Part shown: piece after piece, positions 51,659 through 60,968 of the stretch | Layout: the number at the start of each line of letters is the position of its first letter | Numbering within the stretch: the stretch's first letter is position 1 | DNA from: Streptomyces tardus | Lineage (GTDB): Bacteria > Actinomycetota > Actinomycetes > Streptomycetales > Streptomycetaceae | Length of the DNA stretch: 64,000 nt | NCBI RefSeq assembly: GCF_018101125.2 | Contig: NZ_JAELVF020000001.1 | Coordinates: 355,189 to 419,188, forward strand | Direction: 5' to 3' | Notes under the pieces: generated by a model | What the model saw: only the letters and a program-made list of their open reading frames with translations | What the model was told of the DNA's origin: nothing | Database searches by the model: none | Translations under genes and position numbers: made by a program

Positions 51659-52049
51659 CGCTCGATGACTCTCCTTGCTCGGAGTTGCACGGACATGACG
51701 GGCGGCCGGCTGCGCGGAACCGGCACCTGCCCGTCCCCGGGGGGGGCGGAAAAGGTGCCGGGCCGAGGCGGGCGGGGTCGCACGAAGCGTCCCCGGGCGG
51801 CTGCTACGGCGAAGATGCCGACGGGCAGGCCACGACACATGTCGTGCGTACTGGGTGGGGGCTGGGACCAGCCTATCGGTGGATGCGTGAACGGCGACAC
51901 AGGGCGCACGACGGGCGCACGAGGCGTGTCGTGCGCACTCTGTGCTTCCGCTCGCCGCGGGTCCGGCTGCCGCCCGGCCTTCGGCTTCGCTGCGGCCCGC
52001 TCCACAGGTGGGGCGGGCCGTACGCGCGGAGATTCTGCACGGGCTCGGG
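51659..52049. other. 391-base region between thrC and thrB
   Basis: No gene seen. It contains the thrC terminator hairpin at 51993-52020, a 9-base inverted repeat GCGCACGAC/GTCGTGCGC (51904-51912, 51928-51936) and presumably the thrB promoter. Confidence 0.5.
51993..52020 (-). terminator. thrC terminator
   Basis: An 11-base-pair stem with one G-U pair (51993-52003 with 52010-52020), 30 bases past the thrC stop. Confidence 0.6.
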
Positions 52050-53150
52050 TCAGGCCAGACCGAGCCGTTCGGCCGCCGCGGCGGAGTCGACCGGCACTGT
52101 CACCGGCTGCGGAGCACCGGCGACCGCCCAGTCCGGGTCCTTCAGACCGTTGCCGGTGACGGTGCACACGATCCGCTGGCCCGGATCGACCTTGCCCTCC
52201 TGCGCCGCCTTGAGCAGCCCGGCCACCGAGGCGGCCGAGGCGGGCTCGACGAAGACGCCTTCCTGGGCCGACAACAGCCGGTACGCGGCGAGGATCTGAC
52301 GGTCCGTCACCTCGTCGATGAAGCCGCCCGACTCGTCGCGCGCCCGCTCGGCCTGCTGCCAGGAGGCCGGGTTGCCGATGCGAATCGCGGTGGCGATCGT
52401 GTGCGGGTCCTTGACCGGCTCGCCGCGCACGATGGGCGCGGATCCGGACGCCTGGAAGCCCCACATTCGGGGGGTGCGGCGGGCCCGGGCGGGGCCGGCG
52501 TCGGAGTCGGCGGCGTACTCGCCGTACCCCTTCCAGTAGGCGGTGATGTTGCCCGCGTTGCCCACGGGAAGGACGTGGATGTCGGGGGCGTCGCCGAGCA
52601 TGTCGACGATCTCGAAGGCTGCGGTCTTCTGGCCCTCGATGCGAACCGGGTTGACCGAATTCACCAGCGCCACGGGATAGTTGTCGGAAAGCCCGCGTGC
52701 GAGGTCGAGGCAGTCGTCGAAGTTGCCGTCGACCTGGAGGATCTTGGCGCCGTGCACGAGCGCCTGGCCCATCTTCCCGAGCGCGATCTTCCCCTGCGGC
52801 ACGAGCACCGCGCAGACCATGCCCGCGCGCACCGCGTACGCCGCGGCGGAGGCCGAGGTGTTGCCGGTGGACGCACAGATGACGGCCTTGGCGCCCTCCT
52901 CCTTTGCGCGGGTGATCGCCATCGTCATCCCGCGGTCCTTGAAGGAGCCCGTGGGGTTGGCGCCCTCGACCTTGAGGTGGACCTCGCAGCGCGTCATCTC
53001 GGAGAGGAGCTGCGCGGACACCAGCGGCGTACCACCCTCCCGGAGCGTCACCGCCTCGGTCCCCGGGCTCACCGGGAGCCGGTCCCGGTACTCCTCGATG
53101 ATGCCGCGCCACTGGGCGCTGGTGTGGCTGGTTCCCGGCATGGCGTTCAT
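52050..53150 (-). CDS. thrC: Threonine synthase
   Basis: This 366-residue PLP enzyme converts O-phosphohomoserine to threonine. The PLP-binding Lys lies in [11 protein letters not shown] (about residue 71). [16 protein letters not shown] is the phosphate-binding loop. The ATG overlaps the hom stop by four bases (ATGA), so the two are translated together. Confidence 0.95.
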   Translation of the reverse strand: MNAMPGTSHTSAQWRGIIEEYRDRLPVSPGTEAVTLREGGTPLVSAQLLSEMTRCEVHLKVEGANPTGSFKDRGMTMAITRAKEEGAKAVICASTGNTSASAAAYAVRAGMVCAVLVPQGKIALGKMGQALVHGAKILQVDGNFDDCLDLARGLSDNYPVALVNSVNPVRIEGQKTAAFEIVDMLGDAPDIHVLPVGNAGNITAYWKGYGEYAADSDAGPARARRTPRMWGFQASGSAPIVRGEPVKDPHTIATAIRIGNPASWQQAERARDESGGFIDEVTDRQILAAYRLLSAQEGVFVEPASAASVAGLLKAAQEGKVDPGQRIVCTVTGNGLKDPDWAVAGAPQPVTVPVDSAAAAERLGLA

Positions 53151-54469
53151 TCCCCTTCGACCCGCATGGTGCTGGCGACACCGCGTACGGTGTCCAGTTT
53201 GCGCAGGGCCTCGACGGTGGCGCTGAGCGCGGCGTCGGTGGCCCGGTGGGTGACGACGACGAGCGACGCCTCGCCACCGCCCGCGGGCGGTGCTCCGCCC
53301 TCGGGCGTGCTCTTGCCCTGCTGGCGCACGGTGTCGATGGAGACACCGTGTTCCGCGAAGATCATCGCGACCTGGGCGAGCACACCCGGCTTGTCGGAGA
53401 CGTCGAGGCTGATGTGGTAACGGGTGACGGCCCCGCCCATGGGGCTGACCGGCAGCTGCGCGTAGGCGGACTCCCCCGGGCCGCGGGCGCCGCGAACCTT
53501 GTTCCGGCAGGCGGCCACCAGGTCGCCGAGGACGGCCGAGGCGGTGGGCGAGCCACCCGCGCCCGGCCCGTAGAACATCAGCTGCCCGGCGGCCTCCGCC
53601 TCGACGAAGACCGCGTTGTACGCCTCTCGGACCGACGCCAGCGGGTGCGTCAGCGGGATCATCGCCGGGTGCACCCGCGCGGTGACCGAACGGCCGTCGA
53701 CGGCCCGCTCGCAGATGGCGAGCAGTTTGACGGTGCAGCCCATGCGGCGCGCGGAGGCGATGTCGGCCGCGGTGACCTCGGTGAGCCCCTCGCGGTGCAC
53801 CTGGTCCAGGCCCACCCGGGTGTGGAAGGCGATTCCGGCCAGGATCGCGGCCTTGGCGGCGGCGTCGAAACCCTCGACGTCGGCGGTCGGGTCGGCTTCC
53901 GCATAACCGAGCGCGGTGGCCTCGTCGAGCGCCTCGACATAGCCGGCGCCACTGGAGTCCATCCGATCGAGGATGAAGTTGGTGGTGCCGTTGACGATTC
54001 CGAGGACGCGGTTGACCTTGTCGCCTGCCAGGGACTCGCGCAGCGGGCGCACCAGCGGGATCGCTCCCGCGACGGCCGCCTCGTAGTAGAGGTCGGCGCC
54101 CTGCTCCTCGGCGGTCCGGTGCAGCGTCGGGCCGTCCTCGGCGAGCAGCGCCTTGTTGGCCGAGACGACGCTGGCGCCGTGCTCGAAGGCGGTCGTGATC
54201 AGCGTACGGGCGGGTTCGATGCCGCCGATGACCTCGACGACCACGTCGATGTCGCCGCGTTTGACGAGCGCGGTGGCGTCGGTGGTGACCAGCTCGGGGT
54301 CGATGCCGTCACGGACCCGGCCCGGCCTGCGCACGGCGACACCGGCGAGCTCCACCGGGGCCCCGATGCGTGCGGCGAGGTCGTCCGCCTGCGTCGTCAT
54401 GATGCGTGCCACCTCTGAGCCGACCACTCCACAGCCCAGCAGCGCCACCTTCAGCGGACGCGTACGCAT
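53147..54469 (-). CDS. hom: Homoserine dehydrogenase with ACT domain
   Basis: This 440-residue enzyme reduces aspartate semialdehyde to homoserine. The Rossmann motif is [17 protein letters not shown]. Catalytic parts are [17 protein letters not shown] and [16 protein letters not shown]. The C-terminal ACT domain ([26 protein letters not shown]) gives threonine feedback control. Two adjacent ATG codons exist at 54472 and 54469; the second is better spaced from GAGG. Confidence 0.95.
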   Translation of the reverse strand: MRTRPLKVALLGCGVVGSEVARIMTTQADDLAARIGAPVELAGVAVRRPGRVRDGIDPELVTTDATALVKRGDIDVVVEVIGGIEPARTLITTAFEHGASVVSANKALLAEDGPTLHRTAEEQGADLYYEAAVAGAIPLVRPLRESLAGDKVNRVLGIVNGTTNFILDRMDSSGAGYVEALDEATALGYAEADPTADVEGFDAAAKAAILAGIAFHTRVGLDQVHREGLTEVTAADIASARRMGCTVKLLAICERAVDGRSVTARVHPAMIPLTHPLASVREAYNAVFVEAEAAGQLMFYGPGAGGSPTASAVLGDLVAACRNKVRGARGPGESAYAQLPVSPMGGAVTRYHISLDVSDKPGVLAQVAMIFAEHGVSIDTVRQQGKSTPEGGAPPAGGGEASLVVVTHRATDAALSATVEALRKLDTVRGVASTMRVEGE

Positions 54470-54644
54470 CATCCGACCTCGATTCTCGTCATTCTGTGTC
54501 AACCAAGTCTCACGCACCGGGCAGCGAAAACCGGCGCCGGTCCGGTGCGTGAGACGGAGATCCCAAGGCTACGACCAGGGTTCGGCGACCGCGACGGCCG
54601 GGCGGGCCGACCGACCGCGCACCCCGGACGCACGTTGCTGCGCC

Positions 54645-56036
54645 TCAGCCGACGTCGAGGCGCAGCAGGTCCTCCTCGGTCTCCCGCCGCACGATCGTCC
54701 GCGCCTCGCCGTCGCGCACCGCTACCACCGGGGGGCGGGGCACATGGTTGTAGTTGCTCGCCATCGACCGGCAGTACGCGCCGGTCGCGGGCACCGCCAG
54801 CAGGTCGCCGGGCGCCAGGTCCGCGGGGAGGAAGGCGTCGCGCACGACGATGTCGCCGCTCTCGCAGTGCTTGCCGACGACGCGGCTGAGCATCGGCGGC
54901 GCCTCGGAGGTGCGGGAGGCGAGCGCGACGGAGTACTCGGCGTCGTACAGCGCGGTGCGGATGTTGTCGGACATGCCGCCGTCCACGCTGACGTAGGTGC
55001 GCAGCCCCTCCAGCGGCTTGAGCGTGCCGACCTCGTACAGCGTGAAGGCGGTGGGTCCGACGACCGCGCGCCCGGGCTCCACCGACAGCCGCGGCACCGC
55101 CAGCCCCGCCGACGCGCACTCGCGGTCCACGATCTGCGCCAGTGAACGGGCGATCGCGCTCGGCTCTGCGGGGTCGTCGGCGGAGGTGTAGGCGATGCCG
55201 AGGCCGCCGCCGAGGTCGATCTCGGGAAGTTCCACGCCGTGCTCGTCGCGGGTCTGCGCGAGCAGCCCGACGACCCGGTGTGCGGCGACCTCGAAGCCGG
55301 AGGTGTCGAAAATCTGCGAACCGATGTGGGAGTGGATCCCCGTCAACTCCAGCGAATCCAGGCCCAGCACGCGCCGTACGCCCTCCGCGGCCTGGCCCTC
55401 GGCGAGCGGCAGGCCGAACTTCTGGTCCTCGTGCGCGGTCGCGATGAACTCGTGGGTGTGCGCCTCGACGCCGACCGTCACCCGCAGCTGGACGGGCTGC
55501 CGGCGGCCGAGCCGGCGGGCGATGTGCGCGGCGCGGGCGATCTCCTGGAAGGAGTCCAGGACGATACGGCCGACGCCGGCCTCAATGGCGCGTTCCAGCT
55601 CCTGGGTGGACTTGTTGTTGCCGTGCAGGGCGATGCGTTCGGCGGGCATTCCGGCCGAGAGCGCGGTGGCCAGCTCCCCGCCGGTGCAGACGTCGAGGTT
55701 GAGGCCCTCTTCGGTCAGCCAGCGCACGACGGCGCGAGAGAGGAACGCCTTGCCGGCGTAGTAGACGTCGGCGCCCTCGCCGAAGGCGTCGCGCCAGGCG
55801 CGGCAGCGCGCGCGGAAGTCGTCCTCGTCCAGGAAGTAGGCGGGGGTGCCGAACTCCTCAGCGAGCGCGAGTACGTCCCGGCCTCCGACGGTGAGCACAC
55901 CGCGCTTGTCGCGGCGTACGGAACCGGCCCAGACGCGCGGGTCGAGCGCGTTCAGGTCGGCCGGCGGCGGGCTGTAGTGGCCCTCGGGCAGTACGTCGGC
56001 GTGACGGGGCCCGGCGGGGTGGGCGGAACGGCTCAT
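54645..56036 (-). CDS. lysA: Diaminopimelate decarboxylase
   Basis: This 463-residue PLP enzyme makes lysine from meso-diaminopimelate. The PLP Lys is in [16 protein letters not shown], and [25 protein letters not shown] and the C-terminal [11 protein letters not shown] match the family. It is upstream of hom on the same strand (175 bases), part of the aspartate-family group. Confidence 0.95.
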   Translation of the reverse strand: MSRSAHPAGPRHADVLPEGHYSPPPADLNALDPRVWAGSVRRDKRGVLTVGGRDVLALAEEFGTPAYFLDEDDFRARCRAWRDAFGEGADVYYAGKAFLSRAVVRWLTEEGLNLDVCTGGELATALSAGMPAERIALHGNNKSTQELERAIEAGVGRIVLDSFQEIARAAHIARRLGRRQPVQLRVTVGVEAHTHEFIATAHEDQKFGLPLAEGQAAEGVRRVLGLDSLELTGIHSHIGSQIFDTSGFEVAAHRVVGLLAQTRDEHGVELPEIDLGGGLGIAYTSADDPAEPSAIARSLAQIVDRECASAGLAVPRLSVEPGRAVVGPTAFTLYEVGTLKPLEGLRTYVSVDGGMSDNIRTALYDAEYSVALASRTSEAPPMLSRVVGKHCESGDIVVRDAFLPADLAPGDLLAVPATGAYCRSMASNYNHVPRPPVVAVRDGEARTIVRRETEEDLLRLDVG

Positions 56037-56058
56037 GGGTCGAGAATCCCCTCAGAGG

Positions 56059-57057
56059 TCAGAGGTAGTGGGGTGCGCTGATGCCGAGCTGGGACAGGCC
56101 GCCGGCCAGCACCGTCCCGGTGGCCTCGGCGAGGGCCAGCCGGGAGCGGTGGGCAGCCTCGGGTTTCTCGTCCCCGCGGGGCAGGACCGAGGGGGCGCCG
56201 GGCGCGGAGGTGAAGGTGAGGAAGGCGTCGGCGACGGCCCGGAGGTGGTGGGCGAGCGCCGGCCCGCCGACGGGCGGCTCGTCGGCGCCGGAGGGGCGCC
56301 CGTCGCGGGCGTGGGTGGCGGCGCGGGCGTCGGCGCGGGCGTCGGCGCGGGTGCGGGTGCGGTCCGCGAGGTGCGCGGTGTCGGCGAGCAGGGTGAGCAG
56401 GGCGAGTTCCGACCTGCGGCGGTAGTCGCCGGGCTCGGCGGTGAAGCCCAGCGCCCGGGCGCCCTCGACCAGCGCCCAGCTGCGGGAGCGTGCGTACTGG
56501 ATTCGGAACAGCGGTTGGCTGTCGCGGCGTTCGTAGCTGATCGCACTGCCGGTGAGAGCTGCCCAGCGGGCCGCGTCCGCCGCCGGGTCCTCAGGAGGCA
56601 CGGGCAGCTCGGGGACATCCCACTGCTCAGGGACGTCCCGCTGATCGGGGGTGTCCCGCTGATCGGGGACGTCCCGCTGATCGGGCGCCTCGGTCGGTGA
56701 AGTGCCGTGCGCCGTACGGCCGTCGGGGCGCCGGGTGAGCAGGGTGCGCACCAGCTCGGTGTGGGCGGACCGGCGCAGGGTGATGTTCAGAAAGCCGGGC
56801 CCGGCCACCTCCGCGCGGCCGATCTCCTCCTCCTGCGCCAGCCTGTCGCGCAGGATCTCGGCGATCTCACGGGCGGAGTGGCCGGTCACCGGCGCCAGCC
56901 GCAGAGCGAGAGGGGAGGCGAAGTCCGCGTCGCCGTGCGGTGGTTTACGCAGTGTGACCCGTTCGGGCCCCGTCGCGGCGGAGGCCGGCAGCTCCCCGTC
57001 CGCAATCGCGTGACTCAGCGCCTGGAGCAGAACGCGTTGGAGCTGGTTCGGGGTCAC
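56059..57057 (-). CDS. nrtL: ArgS-related anticodon-binding protein NrtL
   Basis: This 332-residue protein has the N-terminal Add-1 domain of arginyl-tRNA synthetase (FASPLALRLAPVTGHSAREIAEIL...VAGPGFLNITL) and the C-terminal DALR anticodon-binding domain (ISYERRDSQPLFRIQYARSRSWAL...). There is no catalytic Rossmann core: no HIGH or KMSKS. It cannot charge tRNA alone. The true argS would be elsewhere. A repeat of DQRDVP units sits in the middle. The GTG at 57057 has a weak ribosome-binding site. Confidence 0.85.
   Translation of the reverse strand: MTPNQLQRVLLQALSHAIADGELPASAATGPERVTLRKPPHGDADFASPLALRLAPVTGHSAREIAEILRDRLAQEEEIGRAEVAGPGFLNITLRRSAHTELVRTLLTRRPDGRTAHGTSPTEAPDQRDVPDQRDTPDQRDVPEQWDVPELPVPPEDPAADAARWAALTGSAISYERRDSQPLFRIQYARSRSWALVEGARALGFTAEPGDYRRRSELALLTLLADTAHLADRTRTRADARADARAATHARDGRPSGADEPPVGGPALAHHLRAVADAFLTFTSAPGAPSVLPRGDEKPEAAHRSRLALAEATGTVLAGGLSQLGISAPHYL
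56612..56683. repeat. 18-base tandem repeat in nrtL
   Basis: Four copies of a unit like GGGACGTCCCGCTGATC (18 bases) encode DQRDVP, DQRDTP, DQRDVP and EQWDVP. Related short repeats lie at 56330-56360. Confidence 0.8.
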
Positions 57058-57106
57058 GGGGGAAGCCTAGGGAGCGGAGGCGGGACGAGGCGAATCCGTA
57101 TCGCAC

Positions 57107-57532
57107 TCAGGAATGGCCCAGCACGCTGTCCGCACCGCCGGTCACCGAGCGTGAGGCCGGGCAACCCGACCGCCCCGCGTCCCCGTGGGCGAGCCGGCGC
57201 ACCGTCCGCACCAGCTCCAGCGGGTCGAACGGCTTCGACAGCACGGCGTCGAACCTCGACCGGTCGCACCCGGCGACGCTGCCACTGACGAGCACCAGCG
57301 GGATATGGCACGTACGGGGGTCCTGGCGCAACAGCTCAGCGGTGCGCGGACCGTCCAGACGCGGCATCGCGACGTCGAGAGTGATGACGTCGGGGCAGAG
57401 CTGATGGACGATTTCCAGACACTGGGCACCGTCGGCCGCAACCTGGACCTCGAAGCCGTCGAGCTCCAGATTGACCCTGATCAGCTGCCGAATGACCTTG
57501 CTGTCGTCGACGACAAGGACTCGGCTGGACAT
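57107..57532 (-). CDS. CheY-like stand-alone response regulator
   Basis: This 141-residue single receiver domain starts at 57532; a GTG three codons earlier is possible. The acidic pair is D9/D10, the phosphoacceptor Asp53 in VITLDVAMPRLDG, Ser/Thr in LVLVSGSV and Lys in VLSKPFDPLELVRT. No output domain is present. It lies 49 bases from nrtL, same strand, and the partner kinase is not in this window. Confidence 0.9.
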   Translation of the reverse strand: MSSRVLVVDDSKVIRQLIRVNLELDGFEVQVAADGAQCLEIVHQLCPDVITLDVAMPRLDGPRTAELLRQDPRTCHIPLVLVSGSVAGCDRSRFDAVLSKPFDPLELVRTVRRLAHGDAGRSGCPASRSVTGGADSVLGHS

Positions 57533-57704
57533 TCCCGCCACATGGCAAAGGTTAGGCGGGGCTCAGGGGGCGCGTCCGGGTTTTGGCTATTTCCAGCCTG
57601 GCGCGCGCTCGCCAGCTGCGGAGACTCCCCGAACCGGTTCCCCGCTCCGGGGGCGCACGGAGGGGCGCGCGGCGCACTCGGGGACGTACAGGCGCGGACG
57701 GCGA

Positions 57705-57754
57705 ACGCGTCGAGGGCGGCAGGCCGGAACTCGGTCCTGCCGCCCTCGACGCGT
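57705..57754 (-). terminator. Antiporter terminator hairpin
   Basis: A 19-base-pair perfect stem (57705-57723 with 57736-57754) and 12-base loop, about 100 bases past the antiporter stop. Confidence 0.7.
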
Positions 57755-57800
57755 CCCGAACGGGCGCGGGCGGTGTTGACGTACGGCCCCTCGCCTTACG

Positions 57801-57843
57801 GCGCGGGCGCGGGCACGGGGCTGGGCGCGGGCGCGGGCACGGG
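57801..57843. repeat. Two copies of a 19-base GC-rich repeat
   Basis: GCGCGGGCGCGGGCACGGG at 57801-57819 and again at 57825-57843, 16 bases from the antiporter stop codon. Confidence 0.8.
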
Positions 57844-57858
57844 CGAGTACGGCGCGGG

Positions 57859-59130
57859 TCAGCGGTTGGCGCTGACCGGCTCCCCCTCGTCGGCGTCGGT
57901 CTCCCCCGCGCCGGTCTCCCCCGCGTCGGTCTCCGCTGCCGCGGCGGCGTCAGCCTTCCTGGTGGGGCGGCTGCCGGGCAGGATCTTGGCGAGCCAGTAC
58001 GAGCGGCCCGCGACGAGCGGGGCCACCACGGCGAGGATCAGCACGTACCCGGCGATGAACGGCGAGAGCCTGTCGTCCAGGCCGGCCGCCGCGGCCATCG
58101 TGGCGAGGATCAGCGCGAACTCGCCGCGGGCGAGCAGCGTGGTCGCCACGTTCGCCGTCTGGCCGGGGCCGAAGCCGTAGATCCGCGAGGTGACCAGGCC
58201 GGCGATGATGTTCATGGTGATGGTGATGGCCACGGCGGCGAGCACCGGCCACAGCACGGCGGGCAGTACGCCGGGGTCGATCGAGAGGCCGAAGGCGAAG
58301 AAGAAGATCGCCGCGAAGGCGTCCCGCAGCGGGTGCACCAGCTCCCGGATGCGTTCGCCGGAAGTCGTGTTGCCCAGGATGAGGCCGACCATGAACGCGC
58401 CGATCGCGTCGGCGACACCGAACTGCTCACCAATACCGGCGACCAGGACCGCTGCTCCCAGGAAGGAGATGACCAGCAGTTCGTCGTCCTTGATGCGGAA
58501 CAGCCGGCCGATGTACGTGGTGCCCCAACGCGCGGCGACGGCCAGCAGCAGAAGGAACGCGAACGCCTTGCCGATCTGGGCCATGGTCCCGGCCAGACCT
58601 TCGGACCCGGAGATCACCGGCTGCAGCGCGGCCAGATAGAGGGCGAGGAAGATGTCCTCGACGACGATGATGCCGAGAATCGGCTTCGTCTCCGGGTTTC
58701 CGATTCGACCAAGATCGACAAGGACCTTGGTGACGATCGCCGACGACGAGATTCCCAGCACGCCGGCGAGCACCAACGCCTCGGACAGCCCCCAGCCCAG
58801 AACGAGACCGAAGGCGAAGCCGACTCCGACATTCAGCAGGAGGTACATGGCGCCGGCGATGGCCATCTTCTTGCCGCCGGTCCTGAGGTCGTCCACGTGG
58901 AACTCGAGGCCGAGGTAGAACAGCAGCAGCACGAGCCCGAGCGCGGAGAGCATCTCCAGGTCGTGGGCGTCCTCGATCAGCACGAAGCCCGGAGTGTTCG
59001 GCCCCAGCAGAATGCCCGCGAGGATGAAGAGCGGAATGGTGGGAAGGCCGATTCGGGCGCCCAGTCGGGCAAGAACGGCGGCGGCGACAAAGGCACCACC
59101 CATGGCGATCAGTGTCTCAGCGTGACCCAT
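57859..59130 (-). CDS. CPA2 family cation:proton antiporter
   Basis: This 423-residue membrane protein has about 12 helices (for example LIAMGGAFVAAAVLARLG, IPLFILAGILLGPNTPGF, ALVLAGVLGISSSAIVTKVL). The conserved helix with IEDAHDLEMLSALGLVLLLFYLGLEF and GVADAIGAFMVGLILGNT match Na+(K+)/H+ exchangers of the KefB type. The C-terminus lacks a TrkA-N domain. It may move K+ or Na+ in exchange for H+. An upstream AT-rich promoter lies near 59251-59280. Confidence 0.92.
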   Translation of the reverse strand: MGHAETLIAMGGAFVAAAVLARLGARIGLPTIPLFILAGILLGPNTPGFVLIEDAHDLEMLSALGLVLLLFYLGLEFHVDDLRTGGKKMAIAGAMYLLLNVGVGFAFGLVLGWGLSEALVLAGVLGISSSAIVTKVLVDLGRIGNPETKPILGIIVVEDIFLALYLAALQPVISGSEGLAGTMAQIGKAFAFLLLLAVAARWGTTYIGRLFRIKDDELLVISFLGAAVLVAGIGEQFGVADAIGAFMVGLILGNTTSGERIRELVHPLRDAFAAIFFFAFGLSIDPGVLPAVLWPVLAAVAITITMNIIAGLVTSRIYGFGPGQTANVATTLLARGEFALILATMAAAAGLDDRLSPFIAGYVLILAVVAPLVAGRSYWLAKILPGSRPTRKADAAAAAETDAGETGAGETDADEGEPVSANR

Positions 59131-59847
59131 CTACTACCTCTCGAGAACGACGTTCCGTATGCGAATGGGAGCGGTTAGTCATGGGACACACACGAGTTGA
59201 AGATCTCCTCCGGAGCATGGGTGGGGGGCGACCCGTCAAGGATACGTTAATAGTTAGCCTACCAAAGGACTTTCCGTCACCGGGGGTGCCGAGGGTGCGT
59301 CCCTCGTCACTCCGGGGTTGCGCCAAATCCCTTTATCTGCCCGCCAGTTGGGCGAACGGGGTGATCTGCCGCACATTCGCCGCGGTAGGAACGCGAATCA
59401 GCGAGAACCGCGAGAACGCACAGAGCGGTACGCGGAACACCACACCCGATTCGGCAGCGCCAGCCGATATGACGGACGCACCAAGCCCCCACACCCTCGA
59501 CAGCCGAGACCTCCGCCTCGTTCGCCTGCCGCCGTCCACTGCCGCTGGTGACGGCGGCCGTGACGGGACCGCGTACGGGGAGGGACGGCGTACGAGGGGG
59601 ACGGCGCCGACGGCGTCTTCGCCACACGGGCACCACACGGGCACCGCCCGCGCCCGCGCCGGCACGGGCGGCCGAGACCGGCGCGCGCCCTCAGCCGGTG
59701 GGACACGTCCGGTGAGACACGTCCGGGGGCGGCCCCGTCGCGCGTACCACGCGCTCAACGGGACCGCCCCCGGCTGTCGTTGTCAGACCGGCTTGCTCAA
59801 CAGTCCGGCTTGCTCAACAGACCGGCCTCCTCAACGAACCGGCTTGC
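59131..59847. other. 717-base gene-poor region
   Basis: No gene supported; possible frames here lack ribosome-binding sites and family similarity. It holds the antiporter promoter region, an AT-rich island at 59238-59275 with a candidate -10 TAACTA (59251-59256) and -35 GTGACG (59275-59280) on the minus strand, 18 bases apart. The rest is GC-rich and featureless, up to the M23 peptidase 3' end. Confidence 0.45.
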
Positions 59848-60660
59848 TCAACAGATCGGCACGCCGGGCAGCTTGGCGGCCGGATCGTCGATGTAGATGT
59901 TGGAGATGAAGCCGCCCTGGTCGCGCAGCTTGCTCCACCAGTGGTTGGTGTAGCCCTCGGCGTTGACCGTGTCGCCCTCCTTCTGGCACTCGACGAAGAC
60001 CCTCGTCGGGCCGCCGATCGTGCCGACGACCGGGGAGTTGAGGAAGGCGTCCGCGCGGACGTTGACGCCGCTGCCCCAGGTGCTGAAGTTGGTCTCGCCG
60101 CCGCCACCGCAGTTGTCGCTGGTCAGGTGCTGCTGGCCGTAGACCGGCGGGTACGGGAGCGCGGCACCGTTGATGTGGATGTTCTGGCCGACGCCGTTCA
60201 GCAGCTGCTCGTAGTGCTGGTGCGCGCCGGAGGAGTTGCCGGTGCTGCCGGTGGTGCCGATCTGCTGGCCCTGGGCGACCTGTGCGCCACTGGGCACGGA
60301 GAACGCCTGGAGGTGGAAGTAGTAGGTCTGCCAGCCGCCGCCGTGGTCGATGACGATGTAGTTCCCGGCGCCGCTGGGCTGGGAGTGGCGGGTCGCCGTA
60401 CCGGCGGCGGAGGCGGTGACGGCGCTGCCTGCGGTGGTCCCGCCGTCGGAGCGTACGAAGTCCAGCGCGCGGCGGACCTCGGCGGAGTGGTGGCTGTAGG
60501 TCCACTTCTCGCCGCAGGCGAAGGGTGCCTTGAAGTTCGGGGCGAGGGCGGTGGCGTCGTCGGTCGCGGTCTCTCGGGCCTGTGCGGTGCCGGAGGTCAG
60601 GCCCGCGAGGGCGATGCCGAGGGCGGCGACAACAGCGGTGAGGGTGCGTCTGCGTCTCAT
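59848..60660 (-). CDS. Secreted M23 metallopeptidase (LasA/beta-lytic-like) with SH3-like C-terminus
   Basis: This 270-residue protein starts at 60660, preceded by AAGGAA; a longer frame is not used. A signal peptide spans 1-29 (MRRRRT, hydrophobic core, AQA). M23 motifs: an SHHSAEVRRALDFV block where His and Asp lie 9 residues apart, as in M23A enzymes, then HLQAFSV and the GAHQHYE HxH. A C-terminal SH3-like domain (VNVRADAFLNSPVVGTI) follows. It probably cuts peptidoglycan cross-bridges or proteins outside the cell. It is divergent from the ceramidase gene. Confidence 0.88.
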   Translation of the reverse strand: MRRRRTLTAVVAALGIALAGLTSGTAQARETATDDATALAPNFKAPFACGEKWTYSHHSAEVRRALDFVRSDGGTTAGSAVTASAAGTATRHSQPSGAGNYIVIDHGGGWQTYYFHLQAFSVPSGAQVAQGQQIGTTGSTGNSSGAHQHYEQLLNGVGQNIHINGAALPYPPVYGQQHLTSDNCGGGGETNFSTWGSGVNVRADAFLNSPVVGTIGGPTRVFVECQKEGDTVNAEGYTNHWWSKLRDQGGFISNIYIDDPAAKLPGVPIC

Positions 60661-60968
60661 CGGATTCCTTGAGGTGGAGGAAGCGAAGGCCGGAGCGGCC
60701 CCCACTGCTCCGGGACGCGCACCGGACGGGCGGTGGGGCCAGAGTAAAAGGCTTGCCAAGTCCACGACAATACGAACGAGTAACGGGCATTGGTCGAACC
60801 ACCAGCGCCCGCCGGAAGCTGCACCGCACACCCAACTCCGCGCGGTCCAGCGCGAGTTGACGTCCTCCCCGCACTGGTCCGGCCAAATGTCCCGGACTTC
60901 ACCGTACGCCACGGTCTTGTCACGTACATGCATACCCAACGGGCGCTACCACTGGTACGACATTCGGT
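60661..60968. other. 308-base divergent promoter region for peptidase and ceramidase
   Basis: No gene seen. A candidate promoter for the peptidase lies at 60741-60770; no clear promoter for the ceramidase was found. Confidence 0.5.
60741..60770 (-). promoter_or_regulatory. Candidate promoter of the M23 peptidase gene
   Basis: On the minus strand, -35 TTGTCG (60765-60770) and -10 TACTCT (60741-60746) are 18 bases apart, about 80 bases before the start codon. They resemble vegetative promoters. Confidence 0.45.

Larger units (their letters stand above)
57533..57858. other. 326-base region with antiporter terminator and GC repeats
   Basis: No gene seen. It holds a perfect hairpin at 57705-57754 and two copies of a 19-base GC repeat (57801-57819, 57825-57843) just past the antiporter stop. 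Confidence 0.5.

Noticed and set aside
56330..56690. Possible CRISPR array in the repeat-rich nrtL region
   Set aside because: The units are 18 bases, lack spacers and lie in frame inside a coding gene.
59131..59847. Small proteins in the 717-base gap
   Set aside because: Open frames exist but have no ribosome-binding site, no signal peptide and Arg/Pro-rich composition typical of shadow frames.
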